Assembly (NCBI GenBank): GCA_963746265.1
Contig: CAVVAM010000013.1
Location: 186,001-250,000, forward strand
Reading direction: 5' to 3'
Source: Ilumatobacter sp963746265
Lineage (GTDB): Bacteria; Actinomycetota; Acidimicrobiia; Acidimicrobiales; Ilumatobacteraceae
DNA length: 64,000 nt
This document shows positions 37,404 through 47,092 of the stretch, piece after piece. Below the pieces are notes generated by a model. It made no database searches, was not told the origin of the DNA, and was given only the letters and a program-made list of their open reading frames with translations. Every line of letters starts with the position of its first letter. Position 1 is the first letter of the stretch. Made by a program: the position numbers and the translations under genes.

Positions 37404-39335
37404 GTGTCGGCCACCCCGCGCCGCTACGTCATCGGCATCGGCGTCGGCGAGTACGACGATGCCGAGCTGAACCTGCCCGCAGTTGCCGGAGATGTCGCGA
37501 AGATCACGAACTGGTTCGTCGACGAGCACCATGAGGTGGCGTTGCCAGAACTCTCGATGTCTCCGACCAAGTCGGAGATCGAACGATCATTGAGCGATTG
37601 GCTGGCCGACCGCCACTCGGATGACGTCGTCGTGATCTACCTCGCCGCCCACGGGGCGCTCCAGGGTCGAAGAACGTATGTGCTGGGTCGAGACACGTCG
37701 ATGGAGAAGCTCGCCGGGCGCGCACTCGAAGCCGGCGATCTGGGGGCGATCATCGGGCAGTCTCCGCCTCACAACGTCTTCGTCATCGCCGATGTCTGTG
37801 TCGCCGGGAAGGTGGCGCAGGCAATCCAACGGGCAGCGGAGGACGAGGCCGACGAGGGTCAGACACGAGACGAGCACACCAGTTGGGCCGCCGCCGTACT
37901 CTCCAGCACGTTCGGCCGAGAACCGGCCTACGACGGAGCGTTCGCCAACGCATTCGTGAAAGTCATCAGCGACGAGCAGCGGACCGGCACCACTTCCCGG
38001 TGGGTCTCCGTCGACGCGCTGATGAACGGCCTCAACGAAGAGTTGAAGAACCTGGGTCACGGTCAGGTGGCCGAACGGAAAGTGTGGGGAACGGGCGCAG
38101 CCGAGTTGATCCCCAACCGGCACTTCGGCACCAGGGAACTCGGCGGCCTGATATCGGACGAAGAACTGGCCGCCCATTTCGACCCGATGGCACGAGGCGT
38201 CGCACGGGGCGAGAAGGGGTCCTACTTCACCGGCCGCCACGACGAGCTGGCCCGGATCGCTGCCTGGCTGCACGACCACGACGGCGGCGGGCTCCTCGTC
38301 GTAACCGGGTCTCCAGGATCCGGAAAATCTGCGCTCGTGTCACGAGCGGTCGTGTTGAGCGACCCGGAGCTCCGCAAGAGGGTGCCCGATTTCGACGAAC
38401 TCGACCCAATGACGCTGCCTCCCGAGGGAGCCGTCGACGCCGTGATCTGGTGCCACAACAAGCGGTATGACCAGATCGTCGCCGAACTGGCCGGCCGCCT
38501 CGAGATCACCACGCCGACCGGCGACGCCGACCAGGCGGTGGACGAACTCCTGACGGCGATCGCCGAGCGAGGCCCGACCACGGTGGTCGTCGACGCTCTC
38601 GACGAAGCGGTTGGCGCAGACGCACGTCGCGTCGCCGCCGACCTCATCGCACCGCTGTCCACCCTGGAACGTGTACGCGTGCTCGTCGCGACGCGACCTC
38701 GTCCCGTGACACGACTCTCCCGCGACGCCGGACTCGACGAGGACCTGCTGGCTGCTCTCGGGGCCGGACCAGCCGATCAAATCGTGCTCGATGAGGCAGT
38801 CAACCAAGCCCGCGACATGGCCGACTTCGCAGCCAGGCGACTGCAGGGAACCGGGACGGAGAGCACCCCGTACTCGGACGATGCCGATCTGGCCGCCCGG
38901 TTGGCGACGCGGATCGCGGCCGCCGCCGGCAGTTCGTTCCTCGTTGCCGCCGTCATCGCTCGTACGTTCGCTGCTCGCGAACTCGCGATCGATCCCACCG
39001 ACTCGAGTCTCGAACTTCCAACTGAGGTGGGGGCCGCGCTGGCCGGGTACTTCCAACGATTCGAAAACCCAGATCACGTACGCGAACTGCTCGCACCGCT
39101 CGCGCTTGCTGAGGGAAATGGGCTGCCGTGGGGAGACCTGTGGGCACCGGTCGCCAGCGCGCTCGGCACCGGCGACACCAGCTACGGAGACGACGACGTG
39201 AGCATGGTGCTCGACCAGGCCAGCGACCTGATCGTCGAGACGATGGAGGACGGCGAGCCCGTCTACCGGTTGTTCCACGAGGCTCTCGCAGAATACCTCC
39301 GCGGGACCACACCGCTCTCCGGTGCGACAACATGA
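37404..39335 (+). CDS. Caspase-like protease - NACHT/STAND NTPase
   Basis: 643 residues from GTG 37404, with AGGA about 7 bases upstream; the frame is open much further but upstream composition is chance-like. Residues about 5-230 form a caspase domain: YVIGIGVGEYDDAELNLPAV, His in VVIYLAAHGALQ (near 82) and Cys in VFVIADVCVAGKV (near 131). Residues 285-600 hold a NACHT-type NTPase: FTGRHDELARIAAWL, Walker A VTGSPGSGKSALVSR (near 302), Walker B TTVVVDALDEAVGAD and VRVLVATRPRPVTRL. It ends YRLFHEALAEYLRG, as is usual before WD40 repeats. Its stop overlaps the next ATG by the TGA, and that gene encodes the repeats. The pair therefore looks like a split form of the fused protein at 24734. Confidence 0.92.
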   Translation: MSATPRRYVIGIGVGEYDDAELNLPAVAGDVAKITNWFVDEHHEVALPELSMSPTKSEIERSLSDWLADRHSDDVVVIYLAAHGALQGRRTYVLGRDTSMEKLAGRALEAGDLGAIIGQSPPHNVFVIADVCVAGKVAQAIQRAAEDEADEGQTRDEHTSWAAAVLSSTFGREPAYDGAFANAFVKVISDEQRTGTTSRWVSVDALMNGLNEELKNLGHGQVAERKVWGTGAAELIPNRHFGTRELGGLISDEELAAHFDPMARGVARGEKGSYFTGRHDELARIAAWLHDHDGGGLLVVTGSPGSGKSALVSRAVVLSDPELRKRVPDFDELDPMTLPPEGAVDAVIWCHNKRYDQIVAELAGRLEITTPTGDADQAVDELLTAIAERGPTTVVVDALDEAVGADARRVAADLIAPLSTLERVRVLVATRPRPVTRLSRDAGLDEDLLAALGAGPADQIVLDEAVNQARDMADFAARRLQGTGTESTPYSDDADLAARLATRIAAAAGSSFLVAAVIARTFAARELAIDPTDSSLELPTEVGAALAGYFQRFENPDHVRELLAPLALAEGNGLPWGDLWAPVASALGTGDTSYGDDDVSMVLDQASDLIVETMEDGEPVYRLFHEALAEYLRGTTPLSGATT

Positions 39336-41722
39336 CCACCGACACGTCATCCACCGAGGAAGACGTTTCGGCGGACGCGGCGATCGTCGACACGATCGTC
39401 GGGCTCGTCCCGATCGTCGATGGCGTTCGCAACTGGCGAGCAGCGTCACGCTATGCCCGCAAGCACGTCGCCACCCATGCCGCCCGCGTCCCCGGTCGCC
39501 TCGATCAACTCCTCGAGGACGTCTGGTACCCCGCAGCGGCCGACCCTGCGACACTGCTGGCTGCGCTGAAGGTCAGTCGCGACGGCCCGATGAGCCCGTT
39601 GAGCCAAGATGTGCGCGCCGTCTACCTCTCGGCGTCTCGGGATCTCATCGCGAGCGAGGACGCCGGCGAGCGACTCGCCAATCTCGAGATGGCGGCGCGG
39701 CGACGCGGATCGACGGAGTTCATCCGCGCCCTCGATGGGATCCCGATCGGCCACATGTGGCGAAACGTGTGGGCACACGTCGGCCGGAGCAATTCACACG
39801 TTCGGATTCCGTGCGACGTGCTGTCCTCGCTCGCCGTCGGGGAGCGCGCCGATGGCGTCCCCATGATCGTCGCAGGAGGTCTCGAAGGGACGGTGAACGT
39901 CTGGGACCTCGACACCGCCCAGACCGTTGGCGCGGCGCTGGACGTCCCCGAGGCGACGGCTGTCGCGATCGGCGGTGCAGGTGACGTCGAAACGGTCATC
40001 GTCACCGGGCACGAGGACGGCACCGTGCTCGTCTGGGACCTCGAGACCGGTCAGCAACTCGGCGAACCACTCGCAAACCACGAGCGCGTCGTGTCCACGC
40101 TGGCGATCGGCGAGCGGCATGACGCGACCGGCGTCGTCGTCACAGCCGACGAAGGCGGCACCGTCCGTGTCTGGGCGCTCGCGAACCGCCAACCGATCGG
40201 CAAGCCGCTTCAGCTTCGGACGGCAGGGCGCGTGGCCGTCGCCCTCGGAACACGAGCCGACGGAACCCACGTGATGGCCGCGGCCGGCACAGACGGTGCG
40301 ATTCACCTCCGTGATCTCGAGACCGGCGGAGCCGTGGGCAGCAAACTCAAGGTGAAAGGGAAGACGCGGCTGTCAGCGTTGGCAATCCAGGAACAGGCCG
40401 ACGGGACCCGGGTCATCGTCGCGAGCAGCACGAGAGGTACCGTCTGCACCTGGGATCTCGAGACCGGCCAACCCGTCGGCGAGCCAGTGCAGATCCCCGA
40501 TCATCATGCCGCAGCGATCGGCCGAACGAAGACCGGCGCCCGGATGATCGTCACGTCCAGGGAGAACGTTGCCGGCACCGGGATGGCTGAAAATCGGGAA
40601 CTTGCGAAGCTGCGCATGAGGGATCTCGAATCCGGTCAGCTGATCGGCGAACTCGAGGGACACGAGGCATGGCCACCCGAAGTCGCCATCGGGCGCCACA
40701 GCGACGGGTCATGGGCCATCGTCAGCGGAGGCGATGACAACTCGCTTCGAATCTGGGAAGCCGAGTCACCAATTGGTGACGCCGAGATCGAATCCCACGC
40801 GACGGACGCCCACTCCGCATCGAACATGGCGGTCGCGGTCCTGAGCGATGGAACCCATGTGATCGTCACGATCGACAGCATGCTGCTGCGAGTCAGCGCC
40901 CTCGACAGCGGTCGGTCGCTGCGGGAGTTCGTGACGATCGGCTCGATGAACGATGTGGCGGTTGGCGAGCGGCTCGACGGAACGGCCGTGATCGTCGCCG
41001 GCGGCTCGGATTGCAGGATCCACATCTGGGACCTCGAGACCGGACGAGTGCTGGGCGATCCACTCAAGGGGCACCGCCGGGGCTGGACGGCGGACGGCGA
41101 GGTCGTCGCCGTTGCGATCGGCGAACGGCTCGACGGCGCCCGCGTGATCGTCAGCGGCGGCACGGACAAGACCGTACGAGTCTGGAATCTGGACACCGGC
41201 GTGGCCCTTGGCAAACCGATGAAACACAAGGGTTCGGTGAACGCCATCGCGATCGGCGAACGGGTCGACGGCACCCGGGTGATCGTCAGCAGCAGCGACG
41301 ATGACCCGGCTCTGTACGTCTGGAACCTCGACACGGGCAAACCGCTCCTCGACCCGCTCGTGGGCCAGGCGGCAGATATCGGGTCCGTGGCAGTCGGTGA
41401 GCGAACCGATGGCACCCGGGTGATCGTCAGTGGCAGCGCTGATGGACCTTCCCGTGTCTGGGATCTAGACACGGGCGAACCGCTCGGGAGCCCAATCGAG
41501 GTCACCGAGGTCCACCACATGGTCCTCGGTGAGGCCAGCGATGGTACTCCCGTGCTGGTCACGGCCGTCCTTGACGGCACGGTTCGCATGTGGGATCTCG
41601 ACGACGGGTCTCATCTTGCGCGGTGCAACGTCGGATCAGAGATCTTATCGCTCGGCATCGGTGCCTCCGGGCGGCGAATCGTCGTGGGCGCTTCCGCGCT
41701 CATGGCGATCGACCTCTGGTGA
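39332..41722 (+). CDS. WD40-like beta-propeller protein, partner of caspase-NACHT
   Basis: 796 residues, ATG overlapping the caspase-NACHT stop (ATGA). The first 170 residues are helical. From residue 170 to the end there are about 12-14 repeats of about 44 residues ending in forms like VNVWDLDTAQ, VLVWDLETGQ, VRVWNLDTG and SRVWDLDTGEPLG, each preceded by AIGERxDGTxVIVSGG. This repeat resembles WD40 but with a constant AIGER..DGT strand, which marks a distinct subfamily. No signal peptide or membrane segment is visible. In the fused protein at 24734 the same order caspase-NTPase-WD40 is on one chain, so this is probably the sensor half of a two-chain complex with the gene before it. Confidence 0.88.
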   Translation: MTTDTSSTEEDVSADAAIVDTIVGLVPIVDGVRNWRAASRYARKHVATHAARVPGRLDQLLEDVWYPAAADPATLLAALKVSRDGPMSPLSQDVRAVYLSASRDLIASEDAGERLANLEMAARRRGSTEFIRALDGIPIGHMWRNVWAHVGRSNSHVRIPCDVLSSLAVGERADGVPMIVAGGLEGTVNVWDLDTAQTVGAALDVPEATAVAIGGAGDVETVIVTGHEDGTVLVWDLETGQQLGEPLANHERVVSTLAIGERHDATGVVVTADEGGTVRVWALANRQPIGKPLQLRTAGRVAVALGTRADGTHVMAAAGTDGAIHLRDLETGGAVGSKLKVKGKTRLSALAIQEQADGTRVIVASSTRGTVCTWDLETGQPVGEPVQIPDHHAAAIGRTKTGARMIVTSRENVAGTGMAENRELAKLRMRDLESGQLIGELEGHEAWPPEVAIGRHSDGSWAIVSGGDDNSLRIWEAESPIGDAEIESHATDAHSASNMAVAVLSDGTHVIVTIDSMLLRVSALDSGRSLREFVTIGSMNDVAVGERLDGTAVIVAGGSDCRIHIWDLETGRVLGDPLKGHRRGWTADGEVVAVAIGERLDGARVIVSGGTDKTVRVWNLDTGVALGKPMKHKGSVNAIAIGERVDGTRVIVSSSDDDPALYVWNLDTGKPLLDPLVGQAADIGSVAVGERTDGTRVIVSGSADGPSRVWDLDTGEPLGSPIEVTEVHHMVLGEASDGTPVLVTAVLDGTVRMWDLDDGSHLARCNVGSEILSLGIGASGRRIVVGASALMAIDLW

Positions 41723-41860
41723 CGTCGCATGCCCAGAGCGCCTGAGATCTGACTCTGTGCCCTGCGGAGCGGCGCGACGCCGTCGGTCGCAACTCCCTTG
41801 ACGGGTGGCCAGAATCGAAGAGCTATGTTGACTCCGACGCAGACCGAGAGGACGTCGATC

Positions 41861-43642
41861 ATGGTGAAGCTTCCGTATCGATCCGAGAGCGACGTGAGCG
41901 TGCCGCAGGTGGTTCGTCCGCACGCCAACGGCAAGATACCCAGGGAGCTGTTCCATCCGTGCGGCATCCGGAACTTCACCATGGTCGAACCCGCCGCCCG
42001 AGCGTGTCGGGCGCTGGTCACCGCCGCGCTCGCCGACGGCGTTCGGCTCGATGCCTCCGGGACGTACCGGAGCTACGACGAGCAGGTCAAGATGTTCACC
42101 GCCCGGTACAGCACGAGTGCGATCGAGGGACGCCCGACGAAGACCTGGAACGGGGAGCGCTACTGGCTCAAGCCCGACGTCCCGGGGGCGGCGACGCCCG
42201 GTACCTCGAAACACGGGTTGGGGTTGGCGCCCGATCTCATGCAGCGCTCCGCGAACGGAAGGCAGCAGAAACTCGATTCGACCACCCTCTCCTGGCTCGC
42301 CGAGCACGGCCCGACGTTCGGGTTCTGGAACTCGGTCAAGTCGGAGAACTGGCACTGGCCGTACTTTCCGGGCGACGACATCCCGGACGCGGTCCTGCAG
42401 ATGGAGCGGAGCGGCATGATCCGTGTCCAGCCGGACGTGCCCGCCGACCCGCGGCTTCGCGAAGCGTTCTATCGGGAACTGTCCTTCGAGGGTGTTCTGA
42501 GCCGGGGTTCGCGTGGACCGGGGGTCGAGGCCGTGCAATGGGCGCTGACGAAGGCCGGTTTCGCAACGGACATCGACGGCGACTTCGGGTCGGTGACGGA
42601 CCGGACGGTGCGGAAATTCCAGTCCGCGAAGAACAGGACCGTCGACGGACGCGTCGACGAACCGACCTGGGCCGCGCTCGGCCTGCTGTCGGACCGCAAG
42701 CGCCCCAAGGAGAACGTACCGACGGGTCCCACCACGACCACCCCGTCGTCGACCAAGAGCACGAGCAGAAAGCAGGCAGCCGAACCACAACGCGGCGCGA
42801 TCGCCGCCGCGTCAGCCGCATACGACGCCGGGTTCCGCGGCGACGACCTCGCGCAGATCACGATGATCGCCGGGCGTGAGTCCGGCTGGAAGTCGGACAG
42901 CGTCAACCCGCGCACCTCCGATCGCGGCATGTGGCAGATCAACTGGGACAACCTCCAACGCGAGCCGTACGCGGAGCTCCGTAACCGTCTCGGGATCGAT
43001 GAGGACATGGACCTGCTCGACCTCGAGGTCAACGCCGCGGTCGCGTTCTGGATGCAGGAGGACGCGATCAAGTCCCGCAAGCCGTGGTTCCCGTGGCGAG
43101 CATCCGACACAGGATTCAAGAATCGTGGCCCCGGCTGGGATCCGGACGGTTCTCACACCTGGCGAACGGAGAAGTTCGCCGCCGAGGCGAAGGCTGCGGC
43201 GAAGGCGGTGCTCGACGCAGGTGGCCGGCCGGCGGATTCGCCATCCGCGCCCGAAACCGGACGCCCAACGACGACGGGCGGTTCGCGAGGGACCTACACG
43301 ATCGTCGCTGCGGACTCCGACGGAATCAGCACCCTGGTCGGCCGCTGTCTGGGGATCGCCGATTCCCCTTGGGCGGTGCGACGCGCAGCTGCCGAAACGG
43401 TCGCGGAGCACAACGGTGCGGACATCAACACGGTCTGGCGGCCTGGCGACACGATTCGCTTCCCGCCCACGATCGAAGGGGTGCGCTCCTACGCCGTACA
43501 GCCGAGCGACGGGCTGATCGCGATCGCGAAGGGTCTGGGCCTCGGCGGGAGCGCATCCGCCCGGAAGCGTGTCGCCGCGATCAACGCGTGGCAGGGTCCG
43601 ACACCGCATCCGGGCGACACCTGGTACGGGGGCGCCGCCTGA
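41861..43642 (+). CDS. Multidomain peptidoglycan hydrolase: M15 carboxypeptidase, PG-binding, lysozyme-like, LysM
   Basis: 593 residues from ATG 41861 (GAGAGG upstream). Residues about 20-190 form a VanY/M15 D,D-carboxypeptidase: LDASGTYRSYDEQVKMF, the zinc residues in GTSKHGLGLAPDL and NWHWPYFPG. Residues about 205-275 are PG_binding_1 (DIDGDFGSVTDRTVRKFQSA). After a Thr/Ser/Lys linker, about 305-440 is lysozyme/transglycosylase-like (ITMIAGRESGWKSDSVNPRT, RGMWQINW, with the catalytic Glu in RESG). The end has two LysM-like units (TYTIVAADSDGISTLVGRCL and YAVQPSDGLIAIAKGL). The set of activities is that of an endolysin or tail lysin. No signal peptide. It follows the WD40 gene by 138 bases and precedes the caspase-PDZ gene. 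Likely a wall-degrading effector. Confidence 0.9.
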   Translation: MVKLPYRSESDVSVPQVVRPHANGKIPRELFHPCGIRNFTMVEPAARACRALVTAALADGVRLDASGTYRSYDEQVKMFTARYSTSAIEGRPTKTWNGERYWLKPDVPGAATPGTSKHGLGLAPDLMQRSANGRQQKLDSTTLSWLAEHGPTFGFWNSVKSENWHWPYFPGDDIPDAVLQMERSGMIRVQPDVPADPRLREAFYRELSFEGVLSRGSRGPGVEAVQWALTKAGFATDIDGDFGSVTDRTVRKFQSAKNRTVDGRVDEPTWAALGLLSDRKRPKENVPTGPTTTTPSSTKSTSRKQAAEPQRGAIAAASAAYDAGFRGDDLAQITMIAGRESGWKSDSVNPRTSDRGMWQINWDNLQREPYAELRNRLGIDEDMDLLDLEVNAAVAFWMQEDAIKSRKPWFPWRASDTGFKNRGPGWDPDGSHTWRTEKFAAEAKAAAKAVLDAGGRPADSPSAPETGRPTTTGGSRGTYTIVAADSDGISTLVGRCLGIADSPWAVRRAAAETVAEHNGADINTVWRPGDTIRFPPTIEGVRSYAVQPSDGLIAIAKGLGLGGSASARKRVAAINAWQGPTPHPGDTWYGGAA

Positions 43643-43946
43643 TCCCACGCCGGGAGTCGACTCCCGGTGAAGCCCCTGTTGCTCGACGAGCAGAGACCGC
43701 TCGCGCTGTCGTCGAGCCGGCACCGGGGAGAGTCGAACCTTCGCGAAGCGGGCGCGCAGTGCGCTGGGTGACAATTGCGAGAAACGACCGGTCTCCGATT
43801 CTTCTCGCGGATGCGATGCGAGATCGACGCTGATCGACATCGGGTGGAACCCGTCGAGCCGTCCGGCCCAGAGGTGATACGTTCGGTTGAGCGGAGGTGG
43901 ACGAGGTTCGTTGCCCACTCAGTCATCGGAAAGGACGGTTCCACGC
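43643..43946. other. Intergenic region before caspase-PDZ gene
   Basis: About 300 bases without a supported gene. It holds an inverted repeat (GCGAGAA at 43777-43783 and TTCTCGC at 43802-43808, 18-base loop) that may end the upstream transcript or act as an operator. AAAGGA at 43930-43935 is the likely ribosome site for the next gene. Confidence 0.45.
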
Positions 43947-46823
43947 ATGACTTCTCGTCCGGCACGAGCCGTCGGCTCGGCACTCTCGCACCAGGTGCTG
44001 TCCACCGAGTGTTTCGACATCGCCGATTCAGCAGCGCTCTTCGTCGGTGTCCGCCTGTTCCGGGACGGTCAATACGCCGAAGTCCCGTCCGCTGTCGATG
44101 ACGCTGTCGACCTTGCGCACACATTCGTGAACCTCGGACTCGTCACGCCCGACAAGACGCTGCTCTGTTTGCACGGCGAGGCGAGAAAACCGGAGTCCGC
44201 CGAACGTCTCGCCGAACTCAAAGACCTCGGCGCCAAGCAACGCAAAGCCGGTGTCACGGACATCTATGACGCCCTCGATCGGCAGCGAATCGAATGCGGC
44301 GAGCACGGGATCTTCCTGGTCGGTGTCGCGAGTCACGGCATGAGCCACCAGGGCAGAGATCTGGTTCTGGCAGCTGACACGGTTCCGTCACAGCTGCTCC
44401 GCACCTCGGTGGAGGTGACCGAGATCTTCAAGACCGTGGGGATGGCCAAGGCGCCACGGCGTCTCGTGCTGCTCGATGCGTGTCGCGAGCGTCTCGAGGC
44501 CGAAGGCCGAAGCGCGACCGGCGGCGAGTCGGGCTCGCCGATGTCCGACACGTTCGCCAAGGCGATCGCGAAGGCCAGCGGCCAGGTTGTGCTCTCGGGA
44601 ACCGTGAGCGGTGGCTACAGCTACGACGACACCCACCGAGGCAATGGAGTGTTCTCAGCCGCCGTCATCGACGGACTCAGCGGCAAGGCGCCCGGCGACG
44701 AACGAAACCTCATCACGGTGGAGACGTTGGCGGCCTTCGTCGAGGATCAGGTACAGGACTGGCTCGCGAAGAACGCCAAGGATCTGCTGGGCATCGGCAA
44801 GAACTTCGATGGCATGTGCAAGGACATGCCGTTGGCCGCAGCGTTCCGACAAGCCGTCGCGGCCCCTCCGTCGACGACGGCGGAAGATCGGTATCGACAG
44901 GAAGTACGGGAGTACCTCGACAACAACGAGATCTCACCGATCGAGCGGAAATCGCTCGATGAGGATCGCGTCGAGCTCGGTCTCTCGGTCGACATCGCTG
45001 AGGCGATCGAGGCCGAGGAGATGAGCCGCGCGGCCAGCGAACTGGCCGCGCGACTCGACCGCTACGTCGAGACCGTCAAGGTCGCCATCGAGGAGTACGG
45101 CTATCCCGTCCCCGACTCGCGACGCCAGGAACTGAAGAAGCGACAAGCCAAACTGCGCCTCGAGGACGACGACGTGGCCGATGCCGAGGAGCGCGTCGCT
45201 TCCGCTCTTGGTCTCGCCGCGGCAGATTCGCCGCCGGCACCCGTCGTTCCATCGGAACTCGGCGACTCCGCCTTCGTCGTCGACGAGGACGCATCGCCCG
45301 AAGAACTCACCCATGACGATCCCGATGTGACGCTCGACGCGTTGCTCGACCGGGTCAAGGACGACGACGACGCTCGTCAGCAGTTCGTCGACCTCCTCGA
45401 ACTGATGGGCCCCGACGACGTGCGCACGGCGATGTACCGCAAGCTGCTGACGTCCCGTCTCTTCGCCGAACCGGAAGATCCAGCGCTCGACGACCACTCG
45501 GCCCTGCTCGCGACGGCACCTGAACCCGTGAGCGCCGACGCTGGTTGGGCGGGCGCCGAGCAACAGGACGATCTGCTGTCGATGTTGATCGAAGCGCAGA
45601 TCCTGGCACAGGAAACAAGCCCTCCGGGCGACGTGGACTTGGCGGAGTGCGGGATGGTGACGACGGTCGTCCCCGGCTCACCCGCCGAGCGCCTCGGGGT
45701 GATCGCTGGTGACATCCTCATCGCCGTCAACGGCATCCCGGCCGGCGATCTCGGCGGATCACTGCACCAGACGGGCCTCGCTCCGACGCAGCTCGAGTTC
45801 AGAACGGTGAGAAGAGGCCACCTGTCGGTCGAGACCACCGGAGTCGAACCTGGCTTCGAGTTCAGCCCGACGCCCGAGGCGATCATGGCCGACCGCATCG
45901 GCTTCGACGACGCCGGAAACTTCCGCCGCCTCTGGGACCTCGACGAGAAGTCGCGCCTCTGGACCCTGTGTCTGCGCAGCGCGGCCGCCACCGGGTCATC
46001 CAAGGTCGCGAAGCACATGGACAGCACGCCCGACGAGGTGCTCGAGATGTTCGATCGGGGTTGGCTGCCCAATGATGACCTGTGCCTCCTCTACCTCGGC
46101 GGCCTCCTGCTCGAGGCAGGAGAACCCAGAGGTGTCGAGCTGGTGTCGAAGTTCATCAACAAAGGCATGGACAGCTACACCCAGGACCACCACATCGTCG
46201 CTTCCTACTATCTGGCCATCGCCGACGCCGAGGCACCGACACCGGACGACGCCATCGCCGCACTCGAAGCGTTGCATCGACGATCGGGGTTCGATCGGAT
46301 CGCTTCCACCCTGAGGCGACTCGGCGGCAACCCGTGCGAGACGACATCGCCTGGTCGCGTGGGCATGCGCTTTCCGATCCCATACGACCTCCAGGTGCTC
46401 GGCGAGCGCCGCACGATCTCACTCGTCGAGACGCTCGCCGGGATGCACCCTCACCAGCTGCATGTCGTGTGCATGATGGGCCCCTATCGGTCGAACGGGC
46501 CCTACCATGACGCACTCTTCGGCTACCAGAATCTGGCGCAGCACCTACCCGAGTTCGTCACGGGGCTCCACGTTCTGACATCGAAAGATGGTCGCCCGGA
46601 CCGTTGGACCAGAGGCTGGTTGGGTCAGGAGCAGGCGGTGCGTGACGAGGGACTCCCGATCGATGTCCTCTTCGACGAGGACGACGAAGTCATCGAGGCC
46701 GTCGGATCGACCGGCGCCCCAGACTTTCTGATGCTCGACTGTGAAGGGATCATCCAGTTGGACGGCTCATTCGCAGAGGGCGTCTGGACGGCTCTGCAAC
46801 GGCTCCTGCGCCAATCGGCCTGA
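43947..46823 (+). CDS. Caspase-like protease - PDZ - thioredoxin-like protein
   Basis: 958 residues from ATG 43947. Residues about 25-300 form a caspase domain, with SALFVGVRLFRDGQYAEVPS at the start, His in FLVGVASHGMSHQG (near 129) and Cys in RLVLLDACRERLE (near 178). The middle is long helices, acidic and probably coiled (RRQELKKRQAKLRLEDDDVA). A PDZ domain sits at about 565-620 (GMVTTVVPGSPAERLGVIAG, then ILIAVNGIPAGDL). The last 150 residues have a thioredoxin/redoxin-like order (HQLHVVCMMGPYRS, then GAPDFLMLDCEGIIQLDG), but no CxxC. I know no described protein with this combination. PDZ domains bind C-terminal tails, so the caspase may recognise partners or cleaved products in this way. 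There is no signal peptide. The catalytic pair is intact. Confidence 0.85.
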   Translation: MTSRPARAVGSALSHQVLSTECFDIADSAALFVGVRLFRDGQYAEVPSAVDDAVDLAHTFVNLGLVTPDKTLLCLHGEARKPESAERLAELKDLGAKQRKAGVTDIYDALDRQRIECGEHGIFLVGVASHGMSHQGRDLVLAADTVPSQLLRTSVEVTEIFKTVGMAKAPRRLVLLDACRERLEAEGRSATGGESGSPMSDTFAKAIAKASGQVVLSGTVSGGYSYDDTHRGNGVFSAAVIDGLSGKAPGDERNLITVETLAAFVEDQVQDWLAKNAKDLLGIGKNFDGMCKDMPLAAAFRQAVAAPPSTTAEDRYRQEVREYLDNNEISPIERKSLDEDRVELGLSVDIAEAIEAEEMSRAASELAARLDRYVETVKVAIEEYGYPVPDSRRQELKKRQAKLRLEDDDVADAEERVASALGLAAADSPPAPVVPSELGDSAFVVDEDASPEELTHDDPDVTLDALLDRVKDDDDARQQFVDLLELMGPDDVRTAMYRKLLTSRLFAEPEDPALDDHSALLATAPEPVSADAGWAGAEQQDDLLSMLIEAQILAQETSPPGDVDLAECGMVTTVVPGSPAERLGVIAGDILIAVNGIPAGDLGGSLHQTGLAPTQLEFRTVRRGHLSVETTGVEPGFEFSPTPEAIMADRIGFDDAGNFRRLWDLDEKSRLWTLCLRSAAATGSSKVAKHMDSTPDEVLEMFDRGWLPNDDLCLLYLGGLLLEAGEPRGVELVSKFINKGMDSYTQDHHIVASYYLAIADAEAPTPDDAIAALEALHRRSGFDRIASTLRRLGGNPCETTSPGRVGMRFPIPYDLQVLGERRTISLVETLAGMHPHQLHVVCMMGPYRSNGPYHDALFGYQNLAQHLPEFVTGLHVLTSKDGRPDRWTRGWLGQEQAVRDEGLPIDVLFDEDDEVIEAVGSTGAPDFLMLDCEGIIQLDGSFAEGVWTALQRLLRQSA

Positions 46824-47092
46824 CCGGTCAGCCCGACCGGTCTTCATCGCTTCTTCGCGATCGCTCGTCGTTGCTTGAGATGCCAGCGTCTCGACGAGGA
46901 CCTGGTCTCGCTCGTCCAACGGGTCTCGCTCGCCAAGAGGTCAGCGACCTCGCCCGGAACGAGCGTCGTTCGTGTCCGGATTCCGCGCGAGGTCGCGGCA
47001 CGACCCAGCTGATGGCGTATGGTGCCGGCCGGGGACGCCGCGTCGTAGCGCATGGAATGAGGCGCCGCGTCGGCATCATGGACGGAGGACTG

